Assembly (NCBI RefSeq): GCF_016924645.1
Contig: NZ_JAFFJV010000003.1
Location: 62,001 to 126,000 of the forward strand
Source: Rufibacter psychrotolerans
GTDB taxonomy: Bacteria > Bacteroidota > Bacteroidia > Cytophagales > Hymenobacteraceae
Direction: 5' to 3'
DNA: 64,000 bases
Made by a program: the position numbers and the translations under genes. Below the pieces are notes generated by a model. The model saw only the letters and a list, made by a program, of their open reading frames with translations. It had not been told where the DNA came from and did not search any database. Positions 8,539 to 17,001 of this stretch are shown piece by piece (position 1 is the stretch's first letter; each line of letters starts with the position of its first letter).

Positions 8539-8672
8539 CGCGAAGTTGATTTTTTATTTAGGACTGCAAATATACAGGCCTAATTACTTAATTACAAATG
8601 CTTTTCTAGTTTTTTCTCTTTTGTAGCCGGTATTGCGCCCCAGGCCCCGGGATTTTTCTGGGGTAGGCTCCT

Positions 8673-8708
8673 ATTTTAGGCCCGTTTTGGCAAAAGCCCC
8701 CTGAAAAC
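8673..8708. repeat. family D intergenic palindrome between M24 peptidase and rpmG
   Basis: TTTTAGGCCCGTTTTGGC followed by AAAAGCCCCCTGAAAAC: outer arms and AT-rich inner arms pair imperfectly. It lies about 30 nt after the peptidase stop and may end that transcript or separate it from rpmG. Confidence 0.6.
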
Positions 8709-8739
8709 GCCCTCCCCATCCTACTGCCTGCTACTCGCT

Positions 8740-10359
8740 CTATTTCAGTTCCGGCAGCTTGAAATTGTCCAGCGGACTGGGCTTGGCCATGGTGGCCTCA
8801 ATCTCCTTCACCGTGCGGGGTGCGCCTACTGATAAATTCTCCCAACCTTTCTCGGTGATCAGAATGTCATCCTCAATGCGCACGCCTATGCCCCACCACT
8901 TCTTGTCACAGGGGCTGCCTTCGGGAATGTATATACCGGGCTCCACCGTAATCACCGTATTGGGTTTAAAAGCGCCGTAGGTGCCGCGGTCATGCACGTC
9001 CAACCCTAAGTAGTGCGACACACCGTGCATGGTGTAGCGCCGGGCTTCCGCCGGGTTCTTGATGATACCCAGTTTCAGCAGCCCTTCGGCGAGTACTTTC
9101 TGGGCAGCGGCGTTGGTGGCGTTAAACGGATTGCCCACTTTGCACTCCTTAAAGCCGGCTTCCTGGGCGGCATATACCAGCTCGTAAATCTGTTTCTGCT
9201 CTGCCGTGAACTTGCCGTTGGCCGGAATGGTACGGGTCACATCGGCGGTGTAACCGTGGTACTCGGCGCCCAAGTCCATCAAGACCAACTCATTGCCCAG
9301 CCTGGGTTTCTCGTTCTCTATATAGTGCAGAATACAGCCGTTGTTCCCCGCTCCTACAATGGACGGATAGCCCTCGTACTCGGCCCCGTATTTCTTATAG
9401 ACGAACTCATGGATGCCCTGCACCTCGGTCTCAGACATGTTGGGGTGCATCGCTTTCATGACCTCCACCTGCCCGATGGCCGACATGACAATGGCTTTGC
9501 GCAGCAGCTTCAGTTCCTCCGGGGTTTTCACTTCCCGCATCTCGTTCAGGAAGCCCTCCAGAGTAGAGGTATTCACCTTTTCCTGGGGCATTTTAGCCAC
9601 TACCGCCGCCCTAGCCGAGGCATCTTTGGCTGCCACATAGCTTTTCAGGAAGGTGTTGCTGTCCAGGGCTGGGTTGGCGGCCATCTGCCGCTGCACTTCC
9701 TGCTGTACCCGCTCGCCGGCCTGGGCATCATAGGTCTGAATGACTTTGTAGAGCTGCTGATGCGCCAGGTCCTGCCCCGGCTGCAAGCCTATCTTCTGCC
9801 GAAACTGCGCCACCAGATCAAACAGGTCGGCCTGGTCGCCGGGGTCGTTGCGCAGGTCGTGCGGCAGGTCCAGGAGGAGGATCTGGTCAAAGGCGGCGGT
9901 GTCTAGTTGGAAACCAGCGAAGGACGTGGCGGGCAACGCGTGCGTCAAGCCCAGGTGCTGCTTTACGCCTTCCTCGCCCAGGCGCTTCCCGGTCCAGGAC
10001 TCGCGTTGCGGGTTGCGGGGCTGCGCGAAGAGCACCTCCTGCGTGGCCACGCCGTTTACCACGTGTTGTTCTGAAAACAGCAGCAAAACGGCATTGGGTT
10101 CGCGGTAGCCGGTGAGGTAATAGAAATCAGGGTGCTGGTGGAAGTGGAAGTCCACATCATTGGCCCGGTTGCGGAGCGGGTTAGAAAACAAAACGGCAAC
10201 GGAGTTGGCCGGCAGCTGTTGCCGCAGGGCCTCTCTCCGTTGCCGGTGAAATTCTTTGTCCAGGAAATCAGTGGGTTTGTCCGGGCCAGTGTTTTGCGCG
10301 GTCACCCCTATCGGCAGCGACACAAGCAATGTTAAACATAGGTGTCGCAGTGCCTTCAT
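8740..10359 (-). CDS. exported M24B aminopeptidase P-type metallopeptidase
   Basis: 539 residues with a signal peptide (LCLTLLVSLPIGVTAQ). The N-terminal creatinase-like domain (about residues 35-190) contains FYYLTGYREPNAVLLL. The catalytic pita-bread domain carries the five metal ligands: two Asp in LVLMDLGAEYHGYTADVTRT, His in YTMHGVSHYLGLDVHD, Glu in TVEPGIYIPEG and Glu in GVRIEDDILIT. It would release N-terminal residues before proline in the periplasm. The gene starts 9 nt after the rpmB stop and so is read with the ribosomal-protein operon, between genes that are normally adjacent. Confidence 0.95.
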   Translation of the reverse strand: MKALRHLCLTLLVSLPIGVTAQNTGPDKPTDFLDKEFHRQRREALRQQLPANSVAVLFSNPLRNRANDVDFHFHQHPDFYYLTGYREPNAVLLLFSEQHVVNGVATQEVLFAQPRNPQRESWTGKRLGEEGVKQHLGLTHALPATSFAGFQLDTAAFDQILLLDLPHDLRNDPGDQADLFDLVAQFRQKIGLQPGQDLAHQQLYKVIQTYDAQAGERVQQEVQRQMAANPALDSNTFLKSYVAAKDASARAAVVAKMPQEKVNTSTLEGFLNEMREVKTPEELKLLRKAIVMSAIGQVEVMKAMHPNMSETEVQGIHEFVYKKYGAEYEGYPSIVGAGNNGCILHYIENEKPRLGNELVLMDLGAEYHGYTADVTRTIPANGKFTAEQKQIYELVYAAQEAGFKECKVGNPFNATNAAAQKVLAEGLLKLGIIKNPAEARRYTMHGVSHYLGLDVHDRGTYGAFKPNTVITVEPGIYIPEGSPCDKKWWGIGVRIEDDILITEKGWENLSVGAPRTVKEIEATMAKPSPLDNFKLPELK

Positions 10360-10368
10360 GGCAGAAGC

Positions 10369-10608
10369 TTAGTAAACGATGTAGCCTTGTTCTTTGGCTT
10401 TCTTCAATACAGAAGAGATACCGTTTTTAGTAATGTTGCGCAGGGCAGACGTAGAAACTTTCAGGGTTACCCAAGCATCTTCTTCTGGGATGTAGAAACG
10501 CTTCTTCTGTAAGTTAGGGTAGAATCTACGCTTGGTTTTATTGTTAGCGTGCGATACGCGGTTACCCACCTGCACTCTTTTACCGGTTAAATCACAAACT
10601 CTTGCCAT
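10369..10608 (-). CDS. rpmB: 50S ribosomal protein L28
   Basis: Starting at the ATG at 10606-10608, it gives 79 residues, [20 protein letters not shown], then [17 protein letters not shown] and a C-terminal [11 protein letters not shown], matching bL28. A longer in-frame start adds 15 residues that no L28 has and overlaps the promoter, so it was discarded. First gene of the rpmB-M24-rpmG-DUF4295-ftsY series. Confidence 0.97.
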   Translation of the reverse strand: MARVCDLTGKRVQVGNRVSHANNKTKRRFYPNLQKKRFYIPEEDAWVTLKVSTSALRNITKNGISSVLKKAKEQGYIVY

Positions 10609-10642
10609 TTTATCTTTAGTATCGTTTATTTCAAAAGGGATG

Positions 10643-10673
10643 CAAATATCCATAAAAAGTTATGCAATGTCAA
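10643..10673 (-). promoter_or_regulatory. promoter of the rpmB operon
   Basis: On the minus strand TTG (10671-10673), a 20-nt spacer and GATATTTG (10643-10650), one base from TAnnTTTG. The transcript would start about 30 nt before the rpmB ATG. Confidence 0.55.
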
Positions 10674-10718
10674 GGACACCCCGCAACTTTTTTCTTTAAC
10701 CTATTCTTAAAAAGCCAT

Positions 10719-10916
10719 TTATCCCGCTTCACCGGCGGTTTTGCTTCCATTTTCAGCGTCAGGATTGGCTTTTTTCCGGTAGCCGTAAGGGCAATGCCGG
10801 CAGCCGCTCTGGCAGCAGTATCCTCGCCGGCGATGGTATTGTTCCGTGAAAACCATCAGCCCCTGCTCATTGAAGTAATAATCGCCGGGTTCCAGCGGCA
10901 GCGGTTTCGCCTTCAT
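10719..10916 (-). CDS. DUF5522-type small cysteine-rich protein
   Basis: 65 residues with the pattern VFTEQYHRRRGYCCQSGCRH followed by CPYGYRKK: four cysteines and a histidine in a CC-x3-C-x2-C arrangement, as in the short Bacteroidota DUF5522 proteins. Such spacing suggests metal or cluster binding, but no function is established to my knowledge. A TATCTTTG box lies 4 nt before the ATG, which would put the transcription start at or next to the start codon, so the mRNA may be leaderless. Its stop is 110 nt beyond the rpmB start, in a head-to-tail arrangement with rpmB. Confidence 0.85.
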   Translation of the reverse strand: MKAKPLPLEPGDYYFNEQGLMVFTEQYHRRRGYCCQSGCRHCPYGYRKKANPDAENGSKTAGEAG

Positions 10917-10920
10917 GCGG

Positions 10921-10928
10921 CAAAGATA
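10921..10928 (-). promoter_or_regulatory. -7 box of the DUF5522 gene
   Basis: Exact TAnnTTTG match (TATCTTTG on the minus strand) four bases upstream of the ATG at 10914-10916. If used, it gives an mRNA with essentially no leader. Confidence 0.5.
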
Positions 10929-11031
10929 AGGGACCGCTGCTTAGCGGGAAAGTCAGGGCTTGGTTTTATGCGTTTAGAGGCTGTTTTGGGGAAATCAGGT
11001 CTAAATTCTTTGGTTGATGCCTTGGCTTTCT

Positions 11032-11202
11032 GTTTGTCTAAGGGTTTATGAGTTGTGCTGCTGCGTCTTTCCCGATAAGCGCTCACGGCCGCGGGGCCTC
11101 GTCTTCCCCTCTCGCACTGCCCTTGCGGCCCACGCTTGCAGTCTGCTCTTAGCAGCAGCTATCCAAGGGCCACAAGCGAGGCGCTCCAGGGAAAGACTGG
11201 AA
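11032..11202. repeat. 170-bp dispersed repeat, copy 1
   Basis: Aligns in inverse orientation with 49431-49602. Identity is about 82% over the best 141-nt block, with no gaps there, and lower beyond it. Nearly invariant blocks include TAAGCGCTCACGGCCGCG, CTCGCACTGCCCTTGCGGCC and GGGCCACAAGCGAGGCGCTC, separated by variable bases. Internal pairing is possible (CGGCC with GGCCG, CCTCG with CGAGG). It sits between the DUF5522 gene and rocD. Open frames across it are not conserved like protein. Confidence 0.85.
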
Positions 11203-11668
11203 ACGGCGCAGGTAATAAAGTTATTCCAGCTTGAGACAGAGCGGCTTCTCTTAATAAATAAGCTAAAAGCTCTCTCCTTCCCCCTCCTGGCGCGAGTCTC
11301 CAGACGCGTGCCTAGGGGTGAATGGAGTCTCCAGACTCCCGTGTTCCAGCCCACGGTTCCCGGCGATAGAGGCTTGCCACACCTCAAACCACCAGGCTCA
11401 AGGCCCCACCGGTTCTTTTACGCTACAACTTACAACTGGTCCCTGGTCCAAAAGGCTTTGCGCCAGCAGGTCCTGCAAGGATTTCCTGCGAACCGTTTAC
11501 CGGGTCTTTTCCAAAAATCGGCCCTAAAACAGTAAGGCATGCATCTGGCGACGGCAAGCGCTTCGGCTTTGAAGACTTTTCTTTACTTTTATCTCAGAGA
11601 GCAGCATTTCCCGTATGTCTAGCCATGGGAGGCTGCCGTCTTCCCGTTCACTAAAAACATCAAATAAC
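11203..11668. other. gap upstream of rocD with short hairpins
   Basis: Contains two hairpins related to family C: GGCGCGAGTCTCC-AGACGCGTGCC near 11289-11313 and GGAGTCTCCAGACTCC at 11324-11339. A family D-like CCAAAAATCGGCCCTAAAACA stretch lies at about 11511-11531. No convincing gene; the reading frames here are artefacts of the repeats. No exact TAnnTTTG box was found before rocD. Confidence 0.5.
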
Positions 11669-12910
11669 ATGAATACTTCCACCATTACCTCCAGCCAAGA
11701 GGCCATTGCCTTAGAAGAAAGATACGGGGCCCACAACTACCATCCCCTGCCCGTGGTGCTCAGCCGCGGCGAAGGCGTTTTTCTTTGGGATGTGGAAGGC
11801 AAACAGTACTATGACTTCCTGTCGGCGTACAGCGCCGTGAACCAGGGGCATTGCCATCCGCGCATCATTGGCGCGCTCACGGAGCAGGCCCAACAGCTCA
11901 CGCTCACCTCGCGCGCCTTCTACAACGACAAACTGGGCCCCGCCGAAAAGTACCTGGCTGAGCTCTTCGGGTATGACAAAGCGCTACTGATGAACTCCGG
12001 GGCCGAGGCCGTGGAGACCGCCATCAAGCTGGCCCGCAAATGGGGCTACAAAGAAAAAGGCATTCCGCCGCACCAGGCCACCATTCTGGTAGCGGAGCAC
12101 AACTTCCACGGGCGCACCACCGGCATCATCTCCTTCTCCACCGACCCCAGCAGCACCGTGGGCTTCGGGCCCTACATGCCGGGCTACAAAGTGCTGCCCT
12201 ATGACAACCTGGAGGCGCTGGAGCAGGCCCTGCAGGAAAACGCCCACATCTGCGGCTTTTTGGTAGAGCCCATCCAGGGCGAGGCCGGCGTGGTGGTGCC
12301 GTCAGACGGGTACCTGACCAAGGCCAAGGCCCTGTGCGAGCAGTACAACGTGCTCCTGATCATTGACGAGATCCAGACCGGCATTGGCCGCACCGGCAAG
12401 CTCCTGGCTTCTCACTATGACGGCGTGAAAGCCGATATCCTGATTCTGGGCAAGGCGCTCTCTGGTGGCGTGTTGCCGGTTTCCGCGGCCCTGGCCGATG
12501 ACCGCATCATGCTCTGCATCCAACCCGGCGAGCACGGCTCTACCTTCGGGGGCAACCCGCTGGCCTGCGCCGTGGCCATGGCCGCCCTAGACGTAGTGCA
12601 GGACGAAAATCTCACCGAGAACGCCCTGCGTCTGGGCGAGATTTTCCGGACCAGAATGAACCAACTGAAAGACCGCCACCCGGAACTGGTGAGCCTGGTG
12701 CGCGGCCGCGGCCTGCTCAACGCCGTGATCATCAACCCCACCCCCGATGGCCGCACCGCCTGGGATGTCTGCTTGAAACTGATGGAGAACGGCCTCCTGG
12801 CCAAACCCACCCACGGCGACATCATCCGTTTTGCGCCGCCGCTGGTGATCACCGAGGAACAGCTCAACGCCTGCTGCGACATCATTGAGAAAACGTTGGC
12901 AGAGTTTTAA
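11669..12910 (+). CDS. rocD: ornithine--oxo-acid aminotransferase
   Basis: 413 residues from the ATG at 11669; an earlier in-frame ATG adds 18 atypical residues. Class III PLP aminotransferase: [18 protein letters not shown] near residue 50, [18 protein letters not shown], the cofactor Asp in [16 protein letters not shown], and the Schiff-base lysine in [10 protein letters not shown], near residue 265. YSAVNQGH and EHNFHGRT are typical of ornithine aminotransferase, which converts ornithine and 2-oxoglutarate to glutamate semialdehyde and glutamate. Monocistronic, with a perfect palindromic terminator 14 nt after the stop. Confidence 0.95.
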   Translation: MNTSTITSSQEAIALEERYGAHNYHPLPVVLSRGEGVFLWDVEGKQYYDFLSAYSAVNQGHCHPRIIGALTEQAQQLTLTSRAFYNDKLGPAEKYLAELFGYDKALLMNSGAEAVETAIKLARKWGYKEKGIPPHQATILVAEHNFHGRTTGIISFSTDPSSTVGFGPYMPGYKVLPYDNLEALEQALQENAHICGFLVEPIQGEAGVVVPSDGYLTKAKALCEQYNVLLIIDEIQTGIGRTGKLLASHYDGVKADILILGKALSGGVLPVSAALADDRIMLCIQPGEHGSTFGGNPLACAVAMAALDVVQDENLTENALRLGEIFRTRMNQLKDRHPELVSLVRGRGLLNAVIINPTPDGRTAWDVCLKLMENGLLAKPTHGDIIRFAPPLVITEEQLNACCDIIEKTLAEF

Positions 12911-12923
12911 GCCCTGCTCAATT

Positions 12924-12975
12924 CCCCAAACAAAAGGCTGCCGAAACCCGGGTTTCGGCAGCCTTTTGTTTGGGG
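12924..12975. terminator. perfect 52-bp palindromic bidirectional terminator
   Basis: Two 26-nt arms meet with no spacer (centre ACCC/GGGT) and contain CAAAAGGCTGCCGAAA and its complement. AT-rich outer parts supply a U-run in either direction. It lies between the convergent rocD (ends 12910) and the T9SS cargo gene (ends 13019). Confidence 0.9.
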
Positions 12976-13018
12976 TCTGTTTTTCAATAAAGGCCGTTAA
13001 AACGGGGTTGCCAGGAGT

Positions 13019-14686
13019 TTACCTGACAATCTCCACCCAGCCTTTGTAAGAATTTACCTGGTCGCCGGCCTTTACCTGCACCAGGTAGAAGTACGTGCTT
13101 TCAGACAGGCCCTCGCCGGCCCAGTTGTTCTGGTAATTGGCGTGGGAATACACCTGCTTGCCGTGGCGGTTGTAAACGGTGAGCCCAATGCTACTGCCCG
13201 GAGCACCGGCCACCTGCACTTCAAAGGCATCGTTCTTCTGGTCGCCGTTGGGCGTGATGATGTTGGGCACCTTCACGGTGAGGGGCGCAGGGGGCAGTTC
13301 TGGTTCTTCGGGCACTTCGGGCGTCTCCGGAGTTTCCGGGATGCTGAGCCTGGCCACGAACAGCTGCTCTTTGGAGGTCTCTACCGCCTGCCCACCGAAA
13401 AGCACGGGACCCAGGAGGCTGCCGGCAAAGGCTACTTCGTTCCTATGCCCCGCCGAGAGGGAGTTGCTTTGCTGAACGCCTGAGCCGGCTAGCGTGAAGA
13501 AGCTTTTCTCGGCCCCGGTTTTTCCTAGTTCCGCCACGTACACGGTTCCCGTTGGCGCCGGCGCCGTATAGGTTTTGTTCTGGAAGGTGGTCTGCCCGGT
13601 AAACATGCCGGTTACAAACAGCCGACCGGTATTGCTGAGCGTTAGGTGTGAGGCCCTGTCTGCCGTGGAGCCGCCCAAGGCCTTGGCCCACTCTACCTGG
13701 CCGTCTTGTTTCAATTTCAGTACCACCCCATCAGAACTTCCCTTGCTTTGCAGGGCAACTCCTGAGTTGACCATGCTCCCCTGGAAAACGCCGCTGACGT
13801 AGACCCCGCCCAGGCCATCGGCGGCAATCCCCGTGGCCGAATCGGGGGCGGTGCCGCCCAGGCGTTTCACCCATTGGGCGTTGCCGTTCAGGTCCAGTTT
13901 GCCCACAAATACATCTGAGGCGCCCGCGCTGGTGAGGCTTATGCCGTCAATCAGGGTAGCGGCCACCAGTTTTCCGGCCACGTAGAGGTTGCCTTGTTTC
14001 TCATCCAGGCTTACCCGGGCGGCCACCGCGTTGGCGTAGCCTTTTTTCCACTGCAGTTTGCCGGCGGGGTCCAGCTTCATGAGGTACGTGCCCACCATCC
14101 AGAGTGGCACGCCCACAATGTAGCTGTTGCCGGCGGCGTCTACCTGTAGGTTCACGTCTTTGCCGTAGTTCAGGCTTTCAATCTTCTCAGTGATCCACTG
14201 CACTTCGCCATTGGGTGCCAGCTTCATCACAAACAGGTCGCTGTTGCTGGGCAGCCCCATGGGATAGCCGGCAAACAGCACCTCATTGTACGTGTACCCG
14301 GCCACGTAGCAGTTGCCTTGCTGGTCAAGGGCAATACCAAAGCTCTGCATGGAGGAACCATACGGTGAGGAAGGATCGCTCCTTTGGTTTCCATGCGCCC
14401 ACACTATATTTCCGGCGGGGTCATATTTGGCCACAAACATATTCCTGTCGAGTGGCAGCCCCGTAGAAAGCCGGGGCCGGCCTACTAGTTTGAAGGGTCC
14501 TAAGGTGAGTTCTTCAATAAACTCACCCGCCACGTACACATTTCCCTCCTTGTCAACCGCCACACTTCGGGCAGTGCTGGTGCCTCCGCCGTCGGCAGAC
14601 CGCACCCAGTCTAGTTGCGGGCTTTGGGCCTGAACGGTCAAGGAGAGGTAGAAAAGCAAAAGAAACAGGAGCAGGAAGGGGCGCAT
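13019..14686 (-). CDS. T9SS cargo protein: beta-propeller (SBBP-like) repeats with type B C-terminal domain
   Basis: 555 residues with a Leu-rich signal peptide ending LTVQAQ. Residues 25-450 hold about eight repeats of the form D..GN.YVAG.., with motifs such as DKEGNVYVAGEF, DQQGNCYVAGYT and DGLGGVYVSGVF, typical of SBBP propeller blades. A Pro/Glu-rich linker (about residues 455-470) leads to the gliding-motility (CHU_C, type B) domain, NIITPNGDQKNDAFEV to the end, which directs type IX secretion and surface retention. The ligand is unknown. It converges on rocD. Confidence 0.9.
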   Translation of the reverse strand: MRPFLLLFLLLFYLSLTVQAQSPQLDWVRSADGGGTSTARSVAVDKEGNVYVAGEFIEELTLGPFKLVGRPRLSTGLPLDRNMFVAKYDPAGNIVWAHGNQRSDPSSPYGSSMQSFGIALDQQGNCYVAGYTYNEVLFAGYPMGLPSNSDLFVMKLAPNGEVQWITEKIESLNYGKDVNLQVDAAGNSYIVGVPLWMVGTYLMKLDPAGKLQWKKGYANAVAARVSLDEKQGNLYVAGKLVAATLIDGISLTSAGASDVFVGKLDLNGNAQWVKRLGGTAPDSATGIAADGLGGVYVSGVFQGSMVNSGVALQSKGSSDGVVLKLKQDGQVEWAKALGGSTADRASHLTLSNTGRLFVTGMFTGQTTFQNKTYTAPAPTGTVYVAELGKTGAEKSFFTLAGSGVQQSNSLSAGHRNEVAFAGSLLGPVLFGGQAVETSKEQLFVARLSIPETPETPEVPEEPELPPAPLTVKVPNIITPNGDQKNDAFEVQVAGAPGSSIGLTVYNRHGKQVYSHANYQNNWAGEGLSESTYFYLVQVKAGDQVNSYKGWVEIVR

Positions 14687-15038
14687 GGGTAAACAGGCAA
14701 GGGTAAAAAGTTAGCGGGGATAAATGTAAGGATTTATAGGCTCATCCCCCGCTTGCCGGGCAAAAGCTCCCGAGAGCAAGCAGCAGGCCTATTCAGAAAC
14801 CAGACCGCCGTTTCAGGGCCAATTTCCTGAAATCAGGCCCGAGACAGGCCCTCCGCGGTTCCTGCTTCTTTAGATAGCATCTGAGCAAGCCGTGCCGTAC
14901 CTTTGCAGCCGCAGCGCCCGCGCCACCGGCCCCCTGAAATCTTTGGGGCACCGGGTACACTTTTCGCGGCGCTCTTTTGTTGTATCAGCAGCGAGCCACC
15001 GCTCTCAGGAGCCGGCTTGCCTAACCCAACTAGCTGCT
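14687..15038. other. divergent intergenic region upstream of hemB
   Basis: Holds a family D palindrome at 14810-14845 (GTTTCAGGGCC...GGCCCGAGAC) and an exact -7 box TACCTTTG at 14898-14905 reading towards hemB. On the opposite strand CAAGGGTA at 14696-14703 is one base from a -7 box for the T9SS cargo gene. Confidence 0.5.
14898..14905 (+). promoter_or_regulatory. -7 box upstream of hemB
   Basis: TACCTTTG is an exact TAnnTTTG match. It implies a leader of about 130 nt before the chosen hemB start at 15039. No TTG at 19-nt spacing. Confidence 0.4.
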
Positions 15039-16019
15039 ATGAACCATTTAACCCGCCGGCCCCGCCGGAACCGTAAGTCGGAGGTAATCCGCAACCTGGT
15101 ACAGGAAAACCACCTCACCTTACACGACCTTATCTTCCCCATCTTTGTCACCGAGGGCCAGAACGTAAAGCAGGAAATTCCGTCTATGCCCGGCATTGCC
15201 CGCTACAGCCTGGACCGCCTGGTAGACGAAGTGGGCGCTTGCGTGGAACTGGGCCTGAAGGCGTTTGCGCCCTTCCCCAATATCTCTGAGGACAAGAAAG
15301 ACCGGTTCGCGCTGGAAAGCCGCAACCCCGAGGGGCTGTTCCTGAAGACCATTTCTGAGCTGAAGCGCCAGTTCCCCGACATTGTGCTGGCGACCGATGT
15401 GGCCATGGACCCCTACAGCACCGACGGCCACGACGGCATTGTGGACAACGGCGAGATCATCAACGATGCCTCGCTGGAAGTGCTGGGCCAGATGGCTCTG
15501 GCCCAAGCCCAGGCTGGCGCCGACATTGTGGCCCCCTCAGACATGATGGACGGCCGCGTGGCGCACATCCGCCAGATTCTGGACCAGCACGCGTTCTCCA
15601 ACGTGGCCATCATGAGCTACACCGCCAAGTACGCCAGCGGCTTCTACGGTCCGTTCCGCGACGCGCTGGAGTCAGCGCCTAAGCACGGCGACAAGAAAAC
15701 CTACCAGATGAACCCCGCCAACAGCCGCGAGGCCCTCATTGAAGCCGAGCTGGACACCCTGGAAGGCGCCGATTACCTCATGGTAAAACCCGCCCTCTCT
15801 TACCTGGACGTGATCAAGCTACTGAAAGACCATTCTAACCTGCCCATTGCGGCCTACAACGTGAGCGGCGAGTACGCCATGGTGAAAGCCGCCGCCCAGA
15901 ACGGCTGGCTGGACGGCGAGAAGATCATGCTGGAAACCCTGCTGAGCATGAAGCGCGCCGGGGCAGACATTATCCTCACGTACTTCGCCAAGGAGTTTGC
16001 GCAGTTCACCAAGCGCTAA
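15039..16019 (+). CDS. hemB: porphobilinogen synthase (5-aminolevulinate dehydratase)
   Basis: 326 residues from the ATG at 15039, where homologous sequence begins (MNHLTRRPRRNRKSEVIRNL). The in-frame extension upstream runs through the -7 box and was rejected. It condenses two 5-aminolevulinates to porphobilinogen in haem synthesis. The Schiff-base lysines are K197 (MSYTAKYAS) and K250 (LMVKPALSYLD). The metal loop TDVAMDPYSTDGHDG (from residue 119) has Ala, Asp and Asp where zinc enzymes have three Cys, so this should be a magnesium-type enzyme. Stand-alone; hemJ lies about 6 kb downstream. Confidence 0.97.
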   Translation: MNHLTRRPRRNRKSEVIRNLVQENHLTLHDLIFPIFVTEGQNVKQEIPSMPGIARYSLDRLVDEVGACVELGLKAFAPFPNISEDKKDRFALESRNPEGLFLKTISELKRQFPDIVLATDVAMDPYSTDGHDGIVDNGEIINDASLEVLGQMALAQAQAGADIVAPSDMMDGRVAHIRQILDQHAFSNVAIMSYTAKYASGFYGPFRDALESAPKHGDKKTYQMNPANSREALIEAELDTLEGADYLMVKPALSYLDVIKLLKDHSNLPIAAYNVSGEYAMVKAAAQNGWLDGEKIMLETLLSMKRAGADIILTYFAKEFAQFTKR

Positions 16020-16021
16020 GC

Positions 16022-16058
16022 GTTTAGAGCCTGTTTTTTGCGAAATCAGCCTGAAAAC
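16022..16058. repeat. family D palindrome after hemB
   Basis: GTTTAGAGCCTG followed by TTTTTTGCGAAATCAG and CCTGAAAAC, three bases past the hemB stop. The arms pair imperfectly. It stands just before the intrinsic terminator at 16069-16095. Confidence 0.6.
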
Positions 16059-16068
16059 ACCTGCATAG

Positions 16069-16095
16069 AAAAGGGAGCCCAAGAGGCTCCCTTTT
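16069..16095 (+). terminator. intrinsic terminator of hemB
   Basis: AAAAGGGAGCC (16069-16079), a 5-nt loop and GGCTCCCTTTT (16085-16095) continuing into a T-run. Confidence 0.85.
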
Positions 16096-16126
16096 TTTGT
16101 GTCACGCTACATAATGAGGGCGGGTT

Positions 16127-16909
16127 CTACTCCAGCAACATCCGCTGGATGGCATTGCTCAACTGCTCCACCGTGCCGCTGTGGCTGCCCATGACCACCG
16201 TGCGGATGGTGCCTTTTTTATCAATCAGGAAGGTGGTGGGCCACCAGGAAACATGGAAGACATCGCGGGCCTGCTTGCCTGACTTCGGCAGGAAAACCAA
16301 CCTGGAAGGGGCGCTATGCGGGGGCAGGTCGTCCACGGCCGGCATCAGGAAAAGGACTTCGGGCACTTCGGGGTTGGGCCTGAAGCGGCTGGCCACTTCC
16401 TCCAGCATTGGCCGGTCTTTGAGGCAAGGGTGGCAGTTGCCGTACCAGAAACTGAGCACTACTACTTTGCCGGCCAGCTCTGGCAGGCGATAGACCGTGC
16501 CGTTGCGGTCCAGAAAGGAAACATCGGGCACGGGCTTTCTCACCCAGCTTTGCCGGTAGCGTTTCCAGGCTTCCTCCCGGGCTTTCACTTCCTCCTCGGG
16601 CACCGGCACCCTCGCCGATTTGCGCATCACCAGCGCGCCGTTGGGCAACCGCTCCGCCGCCCCCACCTTTACCAGGCTGTCTAGCTGCGCCGGGGTGGTT
16701 TTCTTGTTCAAAAGATCCTCCCGGGGCCTTTGTTTCACGATTACCTGATCGGCGGCTGCGCCGGCCGCTACCTGCGCAGTTACAAAGGAATAGCTGCCCT
16801 TTCTGGCGGCGGGTTTAGGGCTCAGCTCCTGGGCACTGCCCGAAAGGCACCACAGCCACAGGGCAGCGCCCAGGACGCCTTTCCGGCTAAGCAAATCGTG
16901 AATATTCAT
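16127..16909 (-). CDS. TlpA-like exported thioredoxin-fold protein
   Basis: 260 residues with a signal peptide (about residues 1-26, ending SGSAQ). Residues 27-130 are charged and of unknown fold. A thioredoxin domain starts near residue 128 (PDVSFLDRNGTVYRLPELAG) with the redox motif FWYGNCHPCLKD; CHPC is the CxxC. The cis-Pro region is VSWWPTTFLID. It is probably a periplasmic thiol-disulfide protein of the TlpA/ResA group. Its start is near the end of the T9SS cargo gene at 17002, both on the minus strand with a 92-nt gap, so co-transcription is possible. Confidence 0.88.
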   Translation of the reverse strand: MNIHDLLSRKGVLGAALWLWCLSGSAQELSPKPAARKGSYSFVTAQVAAGAAADQVIVKQRPREDLLNKKTTPAQLDSLVKVGAAERLPNGALVMRKSARVPVPEEEVKAREEAWKRYRQSWVRKPVPDVSFLDRNGTVYRLPELAGKVVVLSFWYGNCHPCLKDRPMLEEVASRFRPNPEVPEVLFLMPAVDDLPPHSAPSRLVFLPKSGKQARDVFHVSWWPTTFLIDKKGTIRTVVMGSHSGTVEQLSNAIQRMLLE

Positions 16910-17001
16910 AATTCAATATATTATATTTTTTTCACTCTGGACTCTAACTAAAAAGGGCCGGCAATTACATGGCCAGCCCTTTTTAAGCCTATTTCAGGAA
17001 A

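Noticed and set aside
11014..11535. 173-residue plus frame and 113-residue minus frame (11046-11387)
   Set aside because: Both run through the 170-bp repeat and hairpins. Differences from copy 2 are mostly non-synonymous, so protein coding is not supported.
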